Assembly (NCBI GenBank): GCA_009739215.1
Contig: VSJF01000009.1
Span: forward strand, 1 to 64,000
Direction of reading: 5' to 3'
DNA length: 64,000 nucleotides
Origin: Floccularia luteovirens
Taxonomy: Eukaryota > Basidiomycota > Agaricomycetes > Agaricales > Squamanitaceae
The translations under genes and the position numbers were made by a program. The number at the start of each line of letters is the position of its first letter. The first letter of the stretch is position 1. Below, in pieces: positions 57,802-64,000 of this stretch. The notes under the pieces are model-generated. The model was not told the DNA's origin, did no database searches, and saw nothing but the letters and a program-made list of their open reading frames with translations.

Positions 57802-60307
57802 ACCTAGTTGTGTTAGGATATCAGTCTACTTCAGCCTAAATTCCAACTTGTCTCTAATTTCATGTCACCGAATGATGAAACTGTGCTCTCGTTTGTTTTC
57901 TGAACTGTGAATTGCAAAACAAGCTATTGTGCGCTATCAGGCTGAATACGAGCTCGATGTCTGACTGATGTAACATGAATTATGGCTAAGGTTGTATATG
58001 ATTTAGTTTACGATTGTTTGGACGACCTTTATTTGTCTACACCCTTGTACTCCAAATAAAGACGGGATTATTTCCCAAAACGTAAAATACCCACCTGGTT
58101 GTCCCTGAGGCCTTTTGAGATTCTTTAAGCTGACGCTTATTTCAAGTGTACACACATGGAGCAGGATGGAACTTCAGCTGTTTATAGCAGCAGCATTGCT
58201 CCGGGTTACCTTATACAGCTTTCAGTTCAGAAGTAAGGAATAGCCTATTTCATCCAAGTAAACATATTCCGCAGCAAGGCACAGTTTTCTACCCTCCTTG
58301 CACCATAATAGCTTGGGTGAGTCCATCTAAATTCATGATTTGTGATTTAGATCTCAGGAGTCTATATGTGTATCGCTATATGTGTACAGTCTAACCGGAA
58401 CCCTTTAAAGGATGGCAAATTGTTTTACCTGTGATATCACGAACAGAGCCTCTGAGAAGAATTGTATCATCCTTGGGCTGTAGGATTACAAGCCGAATTT
58501 CCTTGCAGAGCCATTGTCTTTACTTTCAAGCCTTTGTTGAGCATTCTTTGAGGGTGCATTTTGTCTTTATCGGCGGATCTTGTGGTTTCTAGTCAGAATT
58601 TCTGACCAACATCTGTTCCAAAACACGATCCAGGGTCTTATCAGAGGACATTGTCCTTATTTTGAACCTTGACCTAATTGTCTCTTTCACTGTTCAAATA
58701 CTTGCGCACTTTTGCCTTCCCGGTTTACTGAGGGTACCTCATGTTCTCCTTGCGAATCACAGATCTCCCATGTACAGAATAGACTACTTTAAGTACCCCA
58801 CACCCACGATGCTCATCTGCGACTCATTTGTACAGCTCCGCAGCGCCGATCACGTAACGCCCGACTGCGCTTTCATCACACTGAGTTTTGCCAGCGCAAC
58901 CACCCAGAACAGGTGACGTTGGAAGATTGACTTGTATTCTAAATAAAATAGGTTCCATTGTGCTGGATTGTCACTGGAAGAAACCGGAGATACGTTGAAT
59001 CCTGACTTGCTAGATATTTTTTATGCGGTGTTCCGCTATTACACCTGAAGAAATAACATATCCTACCTGCTCCACCTGCGATCTTACTTTTGCATCCCTG
59101 AGCACCACATTTTTGAAGACTAATGTTCATAGTACGTATGCAATTCTTAGTTCTCAATTTTATGACGACTCAATGAAATTTTACTGACTGTATCCGCAAA
59201 TACAAGCGCGCTCTGCGTGGGATGAAATCAAATCGTACTGCTTGTATTAATGCTGATAATAGACTGGGCCCCACTTGGCAAAATAAACCTCCGTCAATTT
59301 ATCTTTTTAGGGAGTGGACAAAAAAAATCTCAAAGGAAGTCCGACAGGACCACTTCCGATATGGCCCTGGTTCACAAATCGACAGAATTATTCACATCTG
59401 TGGGGAAGTATGTCTCCTGCTCTATCACCTGTTGATGTACATCATTCCGTCTTTCTCATGTATCACCCACCTGACGTTCGAACACATGCTTTCTTCGAGA
59501 CCAAAGCTTTTGTCACTTCGGGGACGAGAAGTCTTTTGTTCTTATGCCCATGGAGGGTATCTTAGAGCCCTCGGTGTATACCTAGAAGTGAATTCAAAAC
59601 ACCGGCGCATTGCTATTCCTGAGCAGCTGTTTCATATCTGACATATCTGACATCCTTCCATTGGGTTGAGAAATATTCCGATATGTCTTCTTATTGTCCT
59701 TTGACAGAGGACCATGGAAGCTCTACAACGCCACATATATGCCCAGTCTACCTTTGTCGTTCAGGAAGGGTTCCATGGCAAGTCAGCGTTTTGTCAAGTG
59801 GGTCAGATCAGGAAAATCAAGTATAACCATTGGTATTAGCTTTTCTCGACAAACCATCCATTAGGTGCCAGAGCAGGAAAGTTTTCTAAATTCGCGTGAG
59901 AGCAGAACGTCAGTTGTTCGAGAAGGACTCGCTCGAAACCCGATAGGTCCCCGCAGAACCCCTGCAATGAGACATTATGTCGTGTGCCCGGCATATATTC
60001 ACTGCGCTTTGAGCGAGTGTTCTTGGGGAGGATGGTCACTGGGTAATTTTGGGTGATGGGTGATGCGAATGCGGGTTAACTGCGTATCAATTGATAGAAT
60101 CCATACAAATGATGCGATGGGGTTCCACAACATATTTATGATGAGAGCTTTCATTGGACATTCCTACCGAATCAATGGTACTCGAAGGGGTTTGTTTGTA
60201 TCCTCATAAAGCGGTATGAGCGATTTTAAGATAAACAGAACAATGCCATCGTTCTGCTGTATTTCCAAGTGTTACAAGTAGCAAGTACCGAACAAGTTCA
60301 ATGTTTA
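57802..60307. other. 2.5 kb intergenic, no gene recognised
   Basis: Contains a plus-strand frame 59222-59641 (139 codons, containing SSRPKLLSLRGREVFCSYAH) and others near 58662-58916, with no domain, no signal peptide and no convincing splice partners. It may be degraded mobile or gene sequence. Confidence 0.4.
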
Positions 60308-62468
60308 TTAGTCTTCCTCGGCCTCGCGGTCAGTATCCACTTCGGAGAAGTCTTCGCCATCCCCAGTTAGACCATCATGTATTTTCCATAGATCGTTGCT
60401 TAATTCTTTCAGTTCGTCCGAATATAAGCCATGTCCCAACTGCCACGCTTCTGAGCCGTTCGATTTGTTCCACAACTTTCGCCATATCCCGGAATAGATG
60501 TGACATTTCCCTGGACGTGGCAATCGATGAGAAAACTCCAACTGTAGGTAGTAAGCTTTTCATAGGATTGGAACTGTCAGCAGAACGGCCAATCCAGTCG
60601 GATTGACCGAAGATACGTGGGAATGATGTTGGTAGGGGATATGCAGGGCAATGGACACTTCAATGTAAATTTTTTCAAATGGAACCGTTAATGAGACGTG
60701 GGGAAAAGCAACAAAAAATAACTTCCTTACCTTGATACGTACTCCGCTTTGTAAATTTGTCGAGCTGGCACACCAGTTCATATAGGTCGCTGTTTGTGAG
60801 GACGAGAAACCCCTCGTGACATCCAAACGCGCAAAGTAATGAGTTTCCTGATAAGCCTCTATTAGGAAGGCCATACCCGATCTACTGATGTACATACCTT
60901 CTGTGGTTGGATTGAAAAATTTATCAAATTATTTCCAATATCCATCAGTGATGTCACTGGTAGAATTCCACTCAATCCGCCGAACGGAATAGTACCGGGC
61001 CAATTAAGCTTGCGACAAACATGCGATAAGTGGTCGGTGGTTTTCTTTAAACTGAAGGAGGGATCAAGATTTTATCAACCGCATGGTCTAAGGTATACAT
61101 AAACATGAGTCAGTTTTACATACCGAAACGGCAAGGTTGCAGACTCCACATGAGCGGAAAGTATGGCAGATTGATGATATAAGGTTTTCTTCTAGGGTTT
61201 TTCACATTCAGTCCAAGAGAAGAAACTTTACGTATTTGAATATTTACGGTGACATCCAGCCCCCTCCATATATTTTCGGGCCAATGTGACACAGGTTGTA
61301 CGGGGATAGCCATTGTCGATAGCTCGTTGAGGGAACGCAGATAAAGCGCATCATTTATAACTTTCCTTGCGCCTTGATGCTGGTTCAAAATGACTTGTAA
61401 ATAAATGATAGATAATAACGTTATAATCGAGACTCACGTAGTTATATGTCGAATCGGATAATAAAGGGAAGACCAGAGTAGACGTTTTATGAAATTCATC
61501 TCGGAAGTTCGTAAGGAACGAGGACATGAAGCCACCGAACTTATCAGAATCATTAATTATTTGTAAACCCTGTTGATCATTAATACTTATGTCCATGTAT
61601 GGGGTTCAAGGTGGCACCTGTAGACTGTCACATTCTTCGACAAATAATCGAAGCGACGTCTCCATTACATCTGCTTCCTAACACAAAACGAATAAAAATT
61701 CATTTCCCACAGTCGGCACTTTGCAGCTGACCTGGTTATACCGCTGAAATGAATCATGCCCTTTATTCCAGGCAATGTTGGGGGACGAATCCCAACCCGT
61801 AGCATCGGGAAGTTTGTGAATAGTCCTGGGAACGTAAAACACACGACTGTAGTCTGACCAGTATCTGATGTCGCCAACATCTTGGTGCTCTTTAGGAGTG
61901 CTATTATTAGGCTCTTTGGGTTGTAAAAGGTCGTCTGATGGATCCTCCATGTGGGTCTGGTAAGAACTTGTGGATATCAGATCCTGTCTATATTCGACTA
62001 CATCGCCATTCCTAGTCGGAGAGTTTAGAGGCGCGATTTCGGCCGGTAATGTCACACATACCAAGTGGAAAGATCATCTTGTTCATCGGATATTTCGTCG
62101 CTTTCAACAAAAGCAGCATTATTTGATGCAAGAGTCCCAAAGTTCGCTGTATTCGGGAGTTTTTCGTTATGAAATAGATTTTACCAACGAGAAGGGCCTG
62201 CCTTTTTCATCGAAAATGAGCAGCCTGGGGCAAAGCGTGTCATATCCCTGTGCAAAGCTCCCTTTTCTACCCTTTCATGATAAAATATACACTGACAGCA
62301 CTGACTCACCGTTGGGGTGAGACTTTTCGTGAACGATATGTCAGGATCGATGTAAAACTCGTCAATCTCAGGACCCTCTTGGTTTAAATACGATTCTTGG
62401 GTATTCCAGAAATGTGTCCCAGTGTAGTTGGCAAGTTCTCCAGCTTGTATATAGATGATTTCTTTCAT
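60308..62468 (-). CDS. DML1/Misato-like tubulin-fold protein
   Basis: Mitochondrial distribution and inheritance factor of the Misato family. It starts MKEIIYIQAGELANYTGTHF (ATG 62468), the hallmark N-terminus, with WNTQE and the DPDISFTKSLTP segment. LLIFDEKG and NFGTLASNNAAFVESDE follow. Then come RYWSDYSRVFYVPRTIHKLP, GWDSSPNIAWNKGHDSFQRY and DNDKFGGF-like NDSDKFGGFMSSFLTNFRDE. The C-terminal part contains YLRSLNELSTMAIPVQP, SRSGMAFLIEAYQ and an acidic tail. At least seven introns. No lesion was found. Expected length for the family, about 480-500 aa. Confidence 0.88.
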
Positions 62469-63632
62469 AGTTTGATTTTGAGTATCAGGGGCGTTGAATC
62501 CGAAGGAAATTTGACACACCCCTTGAGTTTTGATTCCGAAGACCCGAACAAGTCAGAATTCTAGCGGCCAACACAACACCGGAGTTTTATCGGCAACTTA
62601 CATAACAGGGTCACATGACAGCAATTACAATGACCGCTGATTCCAAGTGCAGTGAAATTCTTGACTACTTACACCAATCATCTCAGGTTTCTTCAAGAAA
62701 ACACCCAGAAATTACTCAACACATAGAGAGGAAAGTATAAAGTCTCAATCAACACATAGATCACTTAGATGCTAAGGTACTAATATTTATAAGGAATCTA
62801 GGGTGGTTGTTTTCTCGAACGGTGTCTTCGCTTCGACAAAACTTTGTGGGGATTACAAACCTGTCAGCCGGGACTTGGGTAACCAACCAGCACGGTTATA
62901 ATTTTGACGTTTCTCCTCGACACGAAGCGGCCCGGGCTCGAGACAGAATGAACCATGCGAAAGAGAGTAAGTAATGGCTATGCGACACGTGTTGCGACGG
63001 GCCGTATTGAAAACTTTGTATGCAAGCAGAGCAAGAACCTCTGATGATAAATGATCGAAGAACTGCATGAAAATAAGCTACTGCTTCTTCATCATTACCA
63101 CTCTCCTAAGGCGGTGATTGTATTCACTCCTGGCTTCATTAAAAATCTCGGTGCAAAGTCGGAAATGCCTCTCGCTTGATTTCAGTAATCGTATCATCTC
63201 GTATCCGTAATCAGTCGGCGTTGGAATCTATGTCAATCACCTCAATACAGTTAAAGAAGCTTGTAATAGTACCGTGCCAAGGCAGAAAGACATGATTTCG
63301 CTGATTACCTTAATTGCTTATTTGGAAGTTCTAAGCAATTTGTGAACACCCCACCGAGGTGCCAGCGATTTCTGTCCGTTCGTCATCCACTTCTGTTGAC
63401 AAGCGTTCTCGAGTATCGAACAGTTCGCGATAGCCGAGATGTTGAATTCAAAAATTTCATAAATAGCATATGTATGTGGTGACTCCTCGCCTAATCATAA
63501 CCGGAATTGCACATGGAAATATCTAACCAAAAAACTAAGCACCTGGATATATTATGTCCTATCTCTATCTAGGCCCCCTGTGGGTATAAATTGTGATACA
63601 AATAGTACATGTCGAACCTTGCTATATTATGA
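62469..63632. other. intergenic, no gene recognised
   Basis: Between the DML1-like start and the 3' end of the partial gene at the right edge. Short frames only. Confidence 0.4.
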
Positions 63633-64000
63633 TTATAATACGACTTTAAAACTGTCAAGAACTCGGCGGTCCTCCGTGGATAAAGGCGCATAGCTTGAAG
63701 GACCACTAGATGGTGGTCCCGAACGCGAATGCAGAAGCGTCGGTCTTCGGCCATGTTCTAGTGTGTTGATTGGAGGGAGGGTGATCTTTCCGTGATTCGG
63801 TGTCGGATTAGGTTGATACGGAAATTTTGGTGTACCAATCGTGGTCATATCTGGAGCCAGGCGAGGCTGCGATATGCGATAGTTCTGGGGTGGTTGTGTT
63901 GGTGATTGACTTCCATCTTCGTACGATTCACTTTCATCAGAATAATAAGAATAGCGATCGCTTCGGGCGCATAAGACCTTGTTGCTCAAGAAGATTCCAG
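63633..64000 (-). CDS. 3' end of an unidentified gene, truncated by the window edge
   Basis: Open to the right edge and ending at 63633. The C-terminus is Pro/Ser/Tyr-rich and disordered (SYYSDESESYEDGSQSPTQP, QPRLAPDMTTIGTPKFPYQ, LPPINTLEHGRRPTLLHSRS) and ends LDSFKVVL. The LPPI-type tail is seen in some fungal regulators, but that is not enough to name it. Confidence 0.5.
   Translation of the reverse strand, partial: GIFLSNKVLCARSDRYSYYSDESESYEDGSQSPTQPPQNYRISQPRLAPDMTTIGTPKFPYQPNPTPNHGKITLPPINTLEHGRRPTLLHSRSGPPSSGPSSYAPLSTEDRRVLDSFKVVL

Overview
The window is nuclear DNA of a filamentous basidiomycete, most probably a wood- or litter-decaying agaricomycete. The evidence is genes broken by many short (about 45-65 nt) GT-AG introns, two AA9 lytic polysaccharide monooxygenases (one with a CBM1 cellulose-binding module), a NACHT-WD40 STAND gene with an MLKL-like helical N-terminus, HGD-type protein kinases, and a Ctr copper transporter beside a ferric reductase. 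No tRNA, rRNA, CRISPR array or autonomous transposon was recognised. Gene models were spliced by eye from reading frames, splice signals and family resemblance; no database search was possible.

Layout. 1-7.9 kb: a DHA1-type MFS drug transporter (+) with one apparent 1-bp frameshift, then an IML2/TTC39-like gene (-). 8.4-12.5 kb: a large inverted duplication carrying two convergent genes for secreted, acidic, Kex2-cleavable, His-tailed precursors; a possible third relative lies at 14.4 kb. 15-18.4 kb: an Old Yellow Enzyme (-) and an O-fucosyltransferase-like type II membrane protein (+). 18.6-24.6 kb: a long coiled-coil protein (-) sharing a 98-bp divergent promoter with a PAAF1/Rpn14-like WD40 proteasome chaperone (+). 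24.3-28.8 kb: a tandem duplication containing two hydrophobic secreted (HsbA-like) genes and a broken 3' end of the PAAF1-like gene. 30-33.4 kb: Ctr copper transporter and ferric reductase, same strand. 33.7-35.1 kb: AA9-CBM1 (-). 37.6-40 kb: M17 leucyl aminopeptidase.

40.5-55.9 kb is the most dynamic part: a tandem duplication of a kinase plus NACHT-WD40 module. Unit A (about 40.8-49.1 kb) has two kinase genes and a STAND gene with a frameshifted WD40 end. Unit B (about 49.5-55.3 kb) has a wrecked kinase and a STAND gene broken upstream of and inside the NACHT half but with an intact WD40 half. Relics at 35.5-37.1 kb, 40.5-40.8 kb and 55.5-55.9 kb show that the array was once larger and included the AA9 neighbourhood. 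A second complete AA9 gene (56.6-57.8 kb), a Misato/DML1 gene (-) and the 3' end of an unidentified gene (-) finish the window.

Functionally the window mixes housekeeping genes (IML2-like, PAAF1-like, M17 peptidase, DML1) with fast-evolving accessory loci: secreted small proteins, plant cell-wall oxidation (AA9), reductive metal uptake (ferric reductase with Ctr; AA9 enzymes are copper-dependent) and an NLR/kinase cluster of the kind linked to non-self recognition and programmed cell death in fungi.
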